Source: Aureimonas sp. SK2
GTDB lineage: Bacteria; Pseudomonadota; Alphaproteobacteria; Rhizobiales; Rhizobiaceae
Assembly (NCBI RefSeq): GCF_029813115.1
Contig: NZ_JAPZDS010000002.1
Location: 186,001 to 250,000 of the forward strand
Length of the DNA stretch: 64,000 nt
Direction: 5' to 3'
Shown: one piece after another, positions 9,859 through 17,455 of the stretch
Numbering within the stretch: the first letter of the stretch is position 1
Layout of the letters: every line of letters starts with the position of its first letter
Notes under the pieces: model-generated
What the model saw: only the letters and a program-made list of their open reading frames with translations
Database searches by the model: none
Told to the model about the DNA's origin: nothing
Program-made: the position numbers and the translations under genes

Positions 9859-10029
9859 TCAGGACCCGCCGCGATCCGCCTCGTCCTCGCGCTCCGGCCT
9901 CTCGCCCGGCACAGGCTCGGGAACGGCGTGCGCGTCGTCGCCGGGCAGGCTCCGGTCGTCGTCCTCGCCGCGGCGGCGGATCTCCGCGATGTCGGTGCTG
10001 ATCGGGCTGGCGCCCGGAATGCGGCTCAT
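9859..10029 (-). CDS. Small acidic hypothetical protein (56 aa) downstream of zur
   Basis: A 56-residue, highly charged protein starting MSRIPGASPIST and ending ADRGGS. It is rich in Asp, Glu, Arg and Pro and has no membrane segment or cysteine, so it is probably disordered. The support is the ribosome-binding site: on the minus strand GGGAGGAG sits a few bases before the ATG at 10027-10029, one of the best in the window. It follows zur by 65 bp on the same strand and may share its transcript. I recognise no family and propose no function. Confidence 0.55.
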   Translation of the reverse strand: MSRIPGASPISTDIAEIRRRGEDDDRSLPGDDAHAVPEPVPGERPEREDEADRGGS

Positions 10030-10094
10030 GGTGCTCCTCCCGAAAGTGTTCGGAGGAAGCAAGCCGCTGCCGGCCGTCATGGTTCCCCTGGCCG

Positions 10095-10520
10095 TCAGGC
10101 GCAGGCGGCGCACAGGCCCTTGATCTCGACGGTGGTGCGCTTCGGGCGGAAACCCGTCTCGCCGGCCCAGGCCCCGAGCCGCGATTCCACGACCGCATCG
10201 GCGAACTCGGCGACGGCGCCGCATTTCTCGCAGATCGCGAAGGCCGTCAGCGAATGGGCGCAGGCATGGGGATGGGCGCAGGCGACAAAGGCGTTGAGGC
10301 TTTCCAGCCGGTGGACGAGGCCCGTCTCCAGAAGCTTCTCCAGCGCCCGGTAGACCTGCGGCGGCGCGCGCAGACCCTCCCCGCGCAGGGCGTCCAGGAT
10401 GGAATAGGCGCTGAGCGGCCCGTCGGCGCGTTCCAGCGTCTCGAAGACCAGCTTCTGGTTGCGCGTCAGCCCCTTGGCCTCGCCATGGTCGCGGGCATGG
10501 TCGTGATGGTGATGGCTCAT
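10095..10520 (-). CDS. zur: Zinc uptake regulator Zur (Fur family)
   Basis: A 141-residue Fur-family repressor that senses cytosolic Zn2+ and represses zinc uptake. The N-terminus is His-rich (MSHHHHDHARDHG), then a winged-helix DNA-binding domain (LTRNQKLVFETLERA, SAYSILDALRGEGLRAPPQVYRALEKL). The dimerisation domain carries HPHACAH and two Cys pairs (CEKC and CAAC) that form the structural zinc site. I start at ATG 10520, preceded by GGAAGGA on the minus strand; the upstream in-frame ATG at 10565 lacks one. The identity as Zur rather than Fur is supported by position, since it lies directly downstream of znuA. A candidate operator lies at 13397-13411. Confidence 0.9.
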   Translation of the reverse strand: MSHHHHDHARDHGEAKGLTRNQKLVFETLERADGPLSAYSILDALRGEGLRAPPQVYRALEKLLETGLVHRLESLNAFVACAHPHACAHSLTAFAICEKCGAVAEFADAVVESRLGAWAGETGFRPKRTTVEIKGLCAACA

Positions 10521-10611
10521 GCCGTTCGCGGTCCTTCCGGCGGGCGAAGCCCGGTGCTCCTTCATATGGTCGGGATCGGCGCCTCGTTCAAAGGGCGCCG
10601 ATCGTCCCGCC

Positions 10612-11589
10612 TCAGCTCGTCTTCAGCGCCTCGACCAGCTGCGAGACGTTGTGGCGGACCATATCGAGATAGGTTGGGGCCGGGCCGCCCGGTTCCGACA
10701 GGCTGTCGGAGAAGAGCGAGCCGCCGATCCGGGCGCCGGTCTCGGCGGCGATGCGCTCGACGAGGCGCGGGTCGGAAATGTTCTCCACGAAGACGGCCGG
10801 GATCTTTTCGGCGCGGATCTGGTCGATGATACGGGCGACGTCGGCGGCGGAGGCTTCCGATTCGGTGGACACGCCGTTCGGGGCGATGAACTGGATGCCG
10901 TAGGCCTTGCCGAAATAGCCGAAGGCGTCGTGCGAGGTGACCACCTTGCGCTGGGCCGCCGGGATCGCGCCGAGCTGCTGCCGGACCTGCCCGTCCAGCG
11001 CCTCCATCTCGGCGATATAGGCCTCCCCGTTGCGCTCGTAGTCGGCCGCGTTGGCGGGATCGGCCGCCTTCAGGGCGTCGGTGATGTTGCGGGCGTAGAT
11101 CCGTCCGTTGGCGAGGTCCTGCCAGGCATGGGGGTCGCTCGGGCCGTGGTCGTGGCCCCCGTGGTCGTGGCTCTCATGCGCGTGGCCCTCGTGCGCATGA
11201 TCGTCGTGGGCGGCATGCTCGTCGTGCTCTCCCTCCTCGAAGGGGATGGGCGTCACGCCGGTCGCCGCCTCCACCGTCTCGCCTTTGAAGCCGGAGGTCG
11301 AGACGAGGCGGGGGAGCCAGCCCTCGAAGCCGAGACCGTTGGTGACGAGGAGCTTCGCCTTGCCGAGGGTGCGGGCGTCGGCAGGTGTCGGCTCGAAGAC
11401 GTGGGCGTCGCCGCCGGGGCCGACGAGGGTGGAAACGGCGACGTGGTCGCCGCCGATGCGGCCGGTCATGTCGGCGAGGATCGAGAAGGAAGCGACGACA
11501 GGCAGGGGTTCCTGCGCCTGTGCCCCCGTGAGCGACAGAAGCGCGGCGGCGCCGGCGGCAAGGCCGAGAAGGTGACGACGATGGATCAT
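10612..11589 (-). CDS. znuA: Zinc ABC transporter, periplasmic binding protein ZnuA
   Basis: A 325-residue cluster A-I (family 9) metal-binding protein. The signal peptide covers about residues 1-25 (cut after AQA). Metal ligands are visible as His63 in GDAHVFEP, His154 in SDPHAW and His220 in TSHDAFGYF. Between the first two lies a His/Asp-rich loop (about 121-148) with repeated HDH and HAHE units, which is the hallmark of zinc rather than manganese members. The gene is third in the znuC-znuB-znuA order, 22 bp after znuB. A 9-bp inverted repeat at 10575-10602 follows the stop codon but has no T-tract. Confidence 0.95.
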   Translation of the reverse strand: MIHRRHLLGLAAGAAALLSLTGAQAQEPLPVVASFSILADMTGRIGGDHVAVSTLVGPGGDAHVFEPTPADARTLGKAKLLVTNGLGFEGWLPRLVSTSGFKGETVEAATGVTPIPFEEGEHDEHAAHDDHAHEGHAHESHDHGGHDHGPSDPHAWQDLANGRIYARNITDALKAADPANAADYERNGEAYIAEMEALDGQVRQQLGAIPAAQRKVVTSHDAFGYFGKAYGIQFIAPNGVSTESEASAADVARIIDQIRAEKIPAVFVENISDPRLVERIAAETGARIGGSLFSDSLSEPGGPAPTYLDMVRHNVSQLVEALKTS

Positions 11590-11611
11590 GCTGGGGTCTC
11601 CGGTTGGAGGG

Positions 11612-12484
11612 TCAGCCCGCCGCCAGGCCGCCCCGGAGGGCGCGGGAGGCGAGGCTGTCGACGCGCCCGACGAGAACCGACAGGGCGTAGAACCCGCTCG
11701 CCGACAGAATGATGGCGGGCGAGGCGGGAAGGCTGAGGTGGTAGGAGGCGAGGAGCCCGACCACTGAGGACAAGAGGCCGACGAGGATCGCGACAGCCAT
11801 CTGGCCGGCGACGCTTTCGGCCCAGAACCGCGCGGCCGTGGCGGGCAGCATCATGATGCCGACCACCATGAGCGTGCCGAGCGCCTGGAAGCCGCCGACG
11901 AGGTTGAGGACGACCAGCGCCACGAAGCTCATGTGCACGACCCCGCCCCAGCCGCCGACCGCGCGCAGAAAGCCGGGATCGAGGCATTCCACGACCAGCG
12001 GCCGATAGATCGCGGCGAGCGCCAGCATGGTGAGGCTGGCGATGGAGGCCATGAGGAAGAGCGCGGGATCGTCGAGCCCGAGGACGGTGCCGAAGAGGAC
12101 GTGGAGAAGGTCGATGTTGGAGCCGCGCACCGAGACGAGCAGCACGCCGAGCCCCAGCGAGAAGAGGTAGAAGGCGGCGAAGCTCGCGTCCTCGCGCAAG
12201 CTGGTGTAGCGCGATACGAGCCCGGCGAGGAAGGCGACGAAGAGCCCCGTCAGGATGCCGCCGAGCGTCATGGCGAAGAGCGAGAACCCGGCCACCAGGA
12301 AGCCGACCGCCGCGCCCGGCAGGATGGCGTGCGCCATCGCGTCGCCGACGAGGCTCATGCGCCGGAGCACCAGCACCACGCCGAGCGGGCAGGCGCCGAG
12401 CGCCAGCGCCAGGCACCCCGCCAGCGCCCGTCGCATGAAGGCGTAGTCGGCAAAGGGCGCGAGGGCGAGGTCGTAGAGGCTCAT
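11612..12484 (-). CDS. znuB: Zinc ABC transporter, permease ZnuB
   Basis: A 290-residue inner-membrane permease of the ABC-3 family, with about eight hydrophobic segments. Family signatures are GDAMAHAILPGAAVGFLVAG near residues 51-70, the loop that contacts the ATPase, and the VVGIMMLPATAARFWAES stretch. Its start codon overlaps the znuC stop in an ATGA, so the two are translationally coupled. It forms the channel through which Zn2+ released by ZnuA enters the cytoplasm. Confidence 0.93.
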   Translation of the reverse strand: MSLYDLALAPFADYAFMRRALAGCLALALGACPLGVVLVLRRMSLVGDAMAHAILPGAAVGFLVAGFSLFAMTLGGILTGLFVAFLAGLVSRYTSLREDASFAAFYLFSLGLGVLLVSVRGSNIDLLHVLFGTVLGLDDPALFLMASIASLTMLALAAIYRPLVVECLDPGFLRAVGGWGGVVHMSFVALVVLNLVGGFQALGTLMVVGIMMLPATAARFWAESVAGQMAVAILVGLLSSVVGLLASYHLSLPASPAIILSASGFYALSVLVGRVDSLASRALRGGLAAG

Positions 12485-13245
12485 GCGGCTTGCGCCCGCT
12501 CGCCGGGGGCCTGCGTGTCGAGGCTCTCGCCGAGCGCCTGCGCCCGGGCGAGGTTGGGCCGCGCCAGCGCCTCTTCGGTCCGGCTCCAGGCGATCGTCTC
12601 GCGCGCCAGGAGCAGGGTCTCGGGGAAGTACTGGCGCACGAGGTCTATGTCGTGCAGGACCGCGATCACCGTGCGCCCTTCCCCGTTCCAGCGCTTCACG
12701 AGGTCCATCAGCTCGCGCGTCGTGCGCGCGTCGATGGCGGTGAACGGCTCGTCGAGAAGGAGAAGGCGCGCGTCCTGGAGGAGAAGGCGGGCGAAGAGCG
12801 CGCGCTGGAGCTGGCCGCCCGATAGGGTGCCGACCAGCCGGTCCTCCAGCCCGTCCAGCCCGACGGCGGCGATCGCCGCCTCCGCCTCGCCGGCGAGCTC
12901 GCGCCCGATCCGGCCGAACGGGCCCGAACGGCGCCAGAGACCGAGAGAGACGAGATCGAGGACGCTGATGGGAAAGGACCTGTCGAGGTCGGCCGCCTGC
13001 GGAAGATAGCCGATGTCGCGGCGATGGATGCCGTCCACCAGAACCTTGCCGCCGGACGCCCGGACGCTGCCCATGATGCCCTTCAGGAGCGTGGACTTGC
13101 CCGCCCCGTTGGGTCCGACCACGGCCGTCATCGAACCGGGCGCGAAACGGCCCGTGACGCGCGAGACCGCCGTCCGGCGCCGGTAGGCCAACGTCAGGTC
13201 GCGCAGTTCCACGGCGGGGGCGCGGGGCAGCGTTTCCACCCTCAC
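12481..13245 (-). CDS. znuC: Zinc ABC transporter, ATP-binding protein ZnuC
   Basis: A 254-residue ATPase with Walker A GPNGAGKST, Q-loop region YLPQAADLDRSFP, signature LSGGQLQRA, Walker B LLLLDEPFTAID and switch His in VLHDIDLV. I prefer the GTG at 13243-13245 because it overlaps the stop of the 40-aa upstream frame in a GTGA, a common coupling arrangement. The longest frame begins at another GTG at 13275 and would add ten residues. It overlaps znuB by 4 bases. The gene energises zinc uptake and is the first clearly conserved gene of the operon. Confidence 0.9.
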   Translation of the reverse strand: MRVETLPRAPAVELRDLTLAYRRRTAVSRVTGRFAPGSMTAVVGPNGAGKSTLLKGIMGSVRASGGKVLVDGIHRRDIGYLPQAADLDRSFPISVLDLVSLGLWRRSGPFGRIGRELAGEAEAAIAAVGLDGLEDRLVGTLSGGQLQRALFARLLLQDARLLLLDEPFTAIDARTTRELMDLVKRWNGEGRTVIAVLHDIDLVRQYFPETLLLARETIAWSRTEEALARPNLARAQALGESLDTQAPGERAQAA

Positions 13246-13364
13246 GCGGAGATCGCCCAGAACACGGCGCCCCACAGCACGAGGACGCCGAGAAGGGCGA
13301 CGCCGAGGCGCTCCAGCGCGGAGCGCCGCAGGACGGACGGGGATCGGGAACGGATCGGGGGCAT
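13242..13364 (-). CDS. 40-residue single-pass membrane peptide leading the znu operon
   Basis: The frame encodes a basic N-terminus (MPPIRSRSPSVLRRSALER) followed by one hydrophobic helix (LGVALLGVLVLWGAVFWAIS). Two things support it: its TGA stop overlaps a GTG start of znuC in GTGA, and it lies immediately downstream of the candidate Zur operator, so it would be the first product of the zinc-responsive mRNA. Against it, no Shine-Dalgarno sequence precedes ATG 13364. It could be a small accessory subunit of the transporter, or simply a translated leader that couples ribosomes onto znuC. I recognise no family. Confidence 0.5.
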   Translation of the reverse strand: MPPIRSRSPSVLRRSALERLGVALLGVLVLWGAVFWAISA

Positions 13365-13396
13365 GGACTCGGCGGGGGACGATCTCAACGGAGAAA

Positions 13397-13411
13397 GTGA
13401 TATAACATTAC
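13397..13411. promoter_or_regulatory. Candidate Zur operator
   Basis: GTGATATAACATTAC is an imperfect palindrome centred on 13404; the half-sites GTGATAT and GTAATGT (read on the other strand) agree at five of seven positions. It closely resembles the AT-rich alphaproteobacterial Zur box built on GTAATGTTATAACATTAC. It stands 33 bp before the first ATG of the znu operon in otherwise GC-rich sequence. The call is inference from motif and position. The site also lies about 190 bp upstream of mdoH on the other strand. Confidence 0.75.
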
Positions 13412-13602
13412 GCCGTCGACCTGCAAGCCGGTCCCCTCCGTTTGCAGGCGGACCCGCAGCGTTCACCATGGTGGCGGACTAGCCGCTGCACGCGTTCGCG
13501 CCACATTGCGGACGCGATGACAAGCGAGGCAGCAACCGCTATGACGCGGCGCATGCGCCGCGGCTCGGCGTCCTCGAACTCCCGCGCCGGGATGGGAATA
13601 CG

Positions 13603-15393
13603 ATGGTTTTGGGCAGACTCCTCTTCGCGCTCACCGCGCTGGTTCTGGCCGCGCTGGCCGGCGTCCTGTTCGCGGTGGTGATCACCGCCAACGGGACGAC
13701 CTGGCTTCACGTCATCCAGATCGTGCTTCTGGCGATCTGCTGCGTCTGGCTCGCCTGGGGCTTCAACACGGCGGTGACCGGCATCCTGTTCGGACGCACC
13801 CGGAAGCGCGAGCGCAGAAGCGGCCTGCCGCCCGCCTCGCGCCACAAGACGGCGATCCTGGTGCCGGTCTACAACGAGGACGCGGGCGCCGTGATGGCGC
13901 GGGTGGCGGCGATGATCGAGGGCCTGCGCTTCATCCGGCGCATGGACAATTTCGTCTTCTTCGTCCTGTCCGATTCGACCAAGCCGGAATGCGTCGCGGA
14001 CGAGAAGCGCACGATCCTGAAGCTCGCGGGCGAGCTCGAGACCGGTTCGATCCTGTTCTACCGCAACCGCGTCAAGAACGTGAACCGCAAGGCCGGCAAC
14101 ATCGAGGACTACGTCACCAACTACGGCGGCGCCTACGAATACATGATCGCACTGGACGCCGACAGCCTGATGCGGCCGGAGACGCTGGTCGAGATGGTGG
14201 CGCGCATGGACGCCGACCCCGAACTCGCCCTCCTCCAGACGCAGCCGCTGATCATCGGCCGCAAAACGCTGTTCGGCCGCGCGCTGCAGTTCTCCGCCGC
14301 GCTCTATTCGCCGATCTTCTCGCGCGGCATCGCCGCCCTGCAGGGGCGCGAGGGGCCGTTCTGGGGGCACAACACGATCATCCGCACGAAGGCCTTCGCC
14401 GACTGCTGCGGCATGCCCAAGCTCTCCGGAAAGCCGCCCTTCGGCGGGCTGATCCTGTCCCACGACTTCGTGGAGGCCGCGCTCCTGTCGCGCTCGGGGT
14501 GGAAGGTGCGGCTCGACCCGGACCTCGAAGGTTCCTTCGAGGAGGCGCCCGCCAACATCATCGAATATGCCAAGCGCGACCGGCGCTGGTGCCAGGGCAA
14601 CCTCCAGCACGGGCGGCTCCTCCGGGCGCCGAACCTGAAGCTCTGGAGCAAGGTCTCCATGATCTCCGGCATCATGGCCTATGCGGCCTCGCCGATCTGG
14701 CTCCTGTTCCTGATCGCCTCCATGCTTGACCCGGTGCTGGCGCCCGCGCCCAACTACTTTCCGGCCGACAGCCTGTTTCCCGTCTTTCCGACACCCGAGA
14801 CCGGCAAGGCGCTGCTTCTTCTGCTGGGCATCTTCCTGCTCCTGCTTCTGCCCAAGACCCTGATCGCCTTCCACACGGCCATGTCGCGCCGGGCCTCGCG
14901 CTTCGGCGGGGGCTGGGCGGTGCTGCTCGGCGCGACCTGCGAGCTGATCCTCACCAGCGCGCTGGCCCCGATCATGATGCTGTTCCAGTCCAAGGCGGTG
15001 GCCGAGATCCTGATGGCGCGCGACAGCGGCTGGCCGGCGACCGAGCGCGAGGACGAGGGGCTCCCCTTGTCGGCCGCCTTCGCGGCGAGCTGGTGGATGA
15101 TGATCGCGGGCGCCGTTCTCGGCACCGTCGCCTACGTCTATTCGCTGCAGCTCTTCCTCTGGGTCTGCCCGATCGCCATCCCGCTCTTCTTCGCGCCCTT
15201 CTTCATTTCGCTCACCGGCGATCCGGGGCTCGGGGAAAGGGCGCGCAAGCTGTCGATCTTCAACACGCCCTTCGAGACCGAGCCGGAGCCCGTGATCCGC
15301 GCGGCGGCGGTCTGGCACGCGCGCCTGTCGGGCGAGACGGACCAGCGCCGGGACGCGGCCGAGACGGCGACCGGCCTGGCGCAGCCGGCCTGA
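13603..15393 (+). CDS. mdoH: Membrane glucosyltransferase MdoH/OpgH-like (periplasmic glucan synthesis)
   Basis: A 596-residue inner-membrane GT2 glycosyltransferase that would polymerise the glucose backbone of osmoregulated periplasmic glucans from UDP-glucose. Two N-terminal helices (about 1-55) are followed by the catalytic domain: ILVPVYNED, the DxD-type motif Asp185-Ala-Asp187-Ser, SHDFVEAALL, and RRWCQGN at residues 327-333, which matches the Q-x-x-R-W-type acceptor site of OpgH. Several C-terminal helices follow from about 350. The length fits the shorter alphaproteobacterial form (gammaproteobacterial OpgH is about 850 aa). No opgG lies beside it, so the backbone-processing partner must be elsewhere. 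It is divergent from the zinc operon and is followed after 20 bp by allE. Confidence 0.87.
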   Translation: MVLGRLLFALTALVLAALAGVLFAVVITANGTTWLHVIQIVLLAICCVWLAWGFNTAVTGILFGRTRKRERRSGLPPASRHKTAILVPVYNEDAGAVMARVAAMIEGLRFIRRMDNFVFFVLSDSTKPECVADEKRTILKLAGELETGSILFYRNRVKNVNRKAGNIEDYVTNYGGAYEYMIALDADSLMRPETLVEMVARMDADPELALLQTQPLIIGRKTLFGRALQFSAALYSPIFSRGIAALQGREGPFWGHNTIIRTKAFADCCGMPKLSGKPPFGGLILSHDFVEAALLSRSGWKVRLDPDLEGSFEEAPANIIEYAKRDRRWCQGNLQHGRLLRAPNLKLWSKVSMISGIMAYAASPIWLLFLIASMLDPVLAPAPNYFPADSLFPVFPTPETGKALLLLLGIFLLLLLPKTLIAFHTAMSRRASRFGGGWAVLLGATCELILTSALAPIMMLFQSKAVAEILMARDSGWPATEREDEGLPLSAAFAASWWMMIAGAVLGTVAYVYSLQLFLWVCPIAIPLFFAPFFISLTGDPGLGERARKLSIFNTPFETEPEPVIRAAAVWHARLSGETDQRRDAAETATGLAQPA

Positions 15394-15412
15394 GGAACGG
15401 GGAGGGGACACC

Positions 15413-16246
15413 ATGACGGGCTTCGATCGCACCTATCACGCGGCCAAGGGCGGCCTGCCGCCGCAGACGCAGCGTACCGCCCAGCACGCGATCTTCACCG
15501 ACGCCTATGCCGTGATTCCCGGCGGCACCCTGTCCGACATCACGGCCAGTCTCCTGCCGTTCTGGGAGGGCACCCGCGCCTGGATTATCGCCCGGCCGCT
15601 GTCGGGCTTCGCCGAGACCTTCTCGCAATACGTGATGGAGGTGCAGCCCGGCGGCGGCAGCGAGCGGCCGGAGCCGGACGCGGGCGCGCAAGGGGCGCTC
15701 TTCGTGACCGAAGGCGAGGCCGTGGTGACGCTCGGAGGAGCCGAGCATGTCCTGGCCGTGGGCGGCTTCGCCTATCTGCCCGCCGGCCGGGCCTGGACCC
15801 TGCGAAACCGGGGTGGCGCGCCCGCCCGCTTCCACTGGATCCGCAAGGCCTACGAGGCCGTGGAGGGGCTCGACGCTCCCGATCCGGTCTTCTCCAGCGA
15901 TGCGGCCGTCGCCCCGTCGGTGATGCCGGACTGCGGCGGCGTCTGGGCGACCACGCGCTTCGTCGACCCGGCGGACCTTCGCCACGACATGCACGTCACC
16001 ATCGTGACCCTCCAGCCGGGCGGCGTCATTCCCTTTCCCGAGACGCACGTGATGGAGCACGGGCTCTACGTCCTGCAGGGCAAGGGCGTCTATCTCTTGA
16101 ACCAGACCTGGGTGGAGGTCGAGGCGGGCGACTTCATGTGGCTGCGCGCCTTCTGCCCGCAGGCCTGCTATGCCGGAGGGCCGGGGCCGTTCCGCTACCT
16201 GCTCTACAAGGACGTCAACCGTCATCCGAAGCTGCGCTGGCGCTGA
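15413..16246 (+). CDS. allE: (S)-ureidoglycine aminohydrolase (bicupin)
   Basis: A 277-residue two-cupin protein. It hydrolyses (S)-ureidoglycine to (S)-ureidoglycolate and ammonia in the allantoin branch of purine degradation, using Mn2+. The second cupin shows the family's ETHVMEHGLYVLQGKGVY stretch near residues 205-222, with His and Glu metal ligands. The first cupin includes GALFVTEGEAVVTLGG. Translation starts at ATG 15413 after GGGGAGGGG. It follows mdoH by 20 bp, so it may be cotranscribed with it, which is an unusual partner. No allantoinase, allantoicase or ureidoglycolate lyase gene is in the window. Confidence 0.88.
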   Translation: MTGFDRTYHAAKGGLPPQTQRTAQHAIFTDAYAVIPGGTLSDITASLLPFWEGTRAWIIARPLSGFAETFSQYVMEVQPGGGSERPEPDAGAQGALFVTEGEAVVTLGGAEHVLAVGGFAYLPAGRAWTLRNRGGAPARFHWIRKAYEAVEGLDAPDPVFSSDAAVAPSVMPDCGGVWATTRFVDPADLRHDMHVTIVTLQPGGVIPFPETHVMEHGLYVLQGKGVYLLNQTWVEVEAGDFMWLRAFCPQACYAGGPGPFRYLLYKDVNRHPKLRWR

Positions 16247-16302
16247 CGCCAGTCTCTGGGCATCCGGCGGCCGGGGGGCCGCCTTCGAGGGGGGAACCAA
16301 CA

Positions 16303-17331
16303 ATGAAGGCATCGACCAAGCGCCGCCTGAAGCGGGCCGGCATCGAAGTGACGGCGCTGGGCATGGGCACGGCGCCGCTCGGCGGGCTCTACACGCCCGT
16401 TTCGCTCGGCGACGCGCGCGGCGCCATGCAGGCGGCGTGGGATGCGGGCATCCGCTATTTCGACACCGCGCCGATGTATGGCCTGACGCGCTGCGAGCAC
16501 CTGACCGGCGAACTCCTGCGCGAGGAGGACCCGTCCTCCTTCGCCGTCTCCACCAAGGTCGGGCGCCTGATGAGCTTCGACCGGCCGGGCCGCATCCTGC
16601 CGCCCGCGCCCCCGAAGAACGAGTTCGATTCGGGCTGGAACAACGGCCTCTCGTTTCGCGAGGTCTTCGACTATTCCTACGACGCGATCCTGCGCTCCTA
16701 CGACGATTCCCGCCAGCGCACGGGCCTGTCGAAGCTCGACATCCTCTTCGTCCACGACATCGGCCGCGTCACCCACGGCGCTCTGCACGAGCACCATTGG
16801 AGCGCCTTGACGAAGGGCGGCGGCTTCCGGGCGCTCGAGGAGCTTCGCGCGGCGGGGCTGATCGCGGGCTTCGGCCTCGGCGTCAACGAAAACCAGGCCA
16901 TTCTCGACGCGATGGAGGAGACCGATCTCGACGTCTGCCTTCTCGCCGGCCGCTACACGATGCTGGACGGGTCGGCGACGGAAGAGCTGCTGCCGAAAGC
17001 CCTGGAGCGCGAGGTGGCCCTCGTGGTCGGCGGCGTCTTCAACTCCGGGATCCTCGCCTCCTCGTCGGGCCGCAAGAAGTTCAACTATGTCGATGCGCCG
17101 GCGGAGATCATCGAGAAGGCGGACGCGCTTCGTGCCGTGTGCGAGGGCTTCGGCGTGCCCCTGCCGGCCGCGGCCATCCAGTTCCCGATGCGCCATCCCG
17201 CGACCGCCAATGTCGTGATCGGCGTGAAGTCGGCCGAGCAGCTCCGACAGAACGTCGAATGGTTCGAGCAGCCGATCCCGGACGCGCTCTGGACCACCCT
17301 TGAGGACAAGGGGCTGATCTCGGCCGTCTGA
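16303..17331 (+). CDS. Aldo/keto reductase, D-threo-aldose/pyridoxal dehydrogenase-like
   Basis: A 342-residue (beta/alpha)8 NAD(P)-dependent oxidoreductase. The AKR catalytic tyrosine is in FDTAPMYG, with Asp in WDAGIRYFD and His in LFVHDIG. The insert NNGLSFREVFDYSYDA is typical of the subgroup that includes D-threo-aldose 1-dehydrogenase and pyridoxal 4-dehydrogenase; the substrate is uncertain. I start at ATG 16303 behind GAGGGGGG; the open frame continues upstream to 16138 but overlaps allE. The 56-bp allE gap holds a 7-bp stem with a GGGG loop (16266-16283), possibly a weak attenuator. The neighbour allE does not share an obvious pathway. Confidence 0.85.
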   Translation: MKASTKRRLKRAGIEVTALGMGTAPLGGLYTPVSLGDARGAMQAAWDAGIRYFDTAPMYGLTRCEHLTGELLREEDPSSFAVSTKVGRLMSFDRPGRILPPAPPKNEFDSGWNNGLSFREVFDYSYDAILRSYDDSRQRTGLSKLDILFVHDIGRVTHGALHEHHWSALTKGGGFRALEELRAAGLIAGFGLGVNENQAILDAMEETDLDVCLLAGRYTMLDGSATEELLPKALEREVALVVGGVFNSGILASSSGRKKFNYVDAPAEIIEKADALRAVCEGFGVPLPAAAIQFPMRHPATANVVIGVKSAEQLRQNVEWFEQPIPDALWTTLEDKGLISAV

Positions 17332-17341
17332 CGACAGCGAT

Positions 17342-17370
17342 GCCCGGCTGCAACAGTGGCCGGGCGTCTT
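17342..17370 (+). terminator. Possible weak terminator after the aldo/keto reductase
   Basis: GCCCGGC (17342-17348) pairs with GCCGGGC (17359-17365) around a 10-base loop, followed by GTCTT rather than a clean T-tract. Its position 10 bases past the stop codon is right, but the weak tail keeps the call tentative. Confidence 0.4.
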
Positions 17371-17455
17371 GCGCCCGACGCTGTTTCGCCACGGTTCGTG
17401 CGGTAAGGGGAGCCGAGCCGGCACGCGACGCGCGTCCGCGGCCGAGGAGAGCGTC

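Noticed and set aside
10575-10602. 9-bp inverted repeat after znuA as a terminator
   Set aside because: No T-tract on the minus strand and a 10-base loop; zur may be read from the same transcript.
16266-16283. GGCGGCC-GGGG-GGCCGCC hairpin before the aldo/keto reductase as a riboswitch or terminator
   Set aside because: Simple GC hairpin without a T-tract or any known aptamer pattern.
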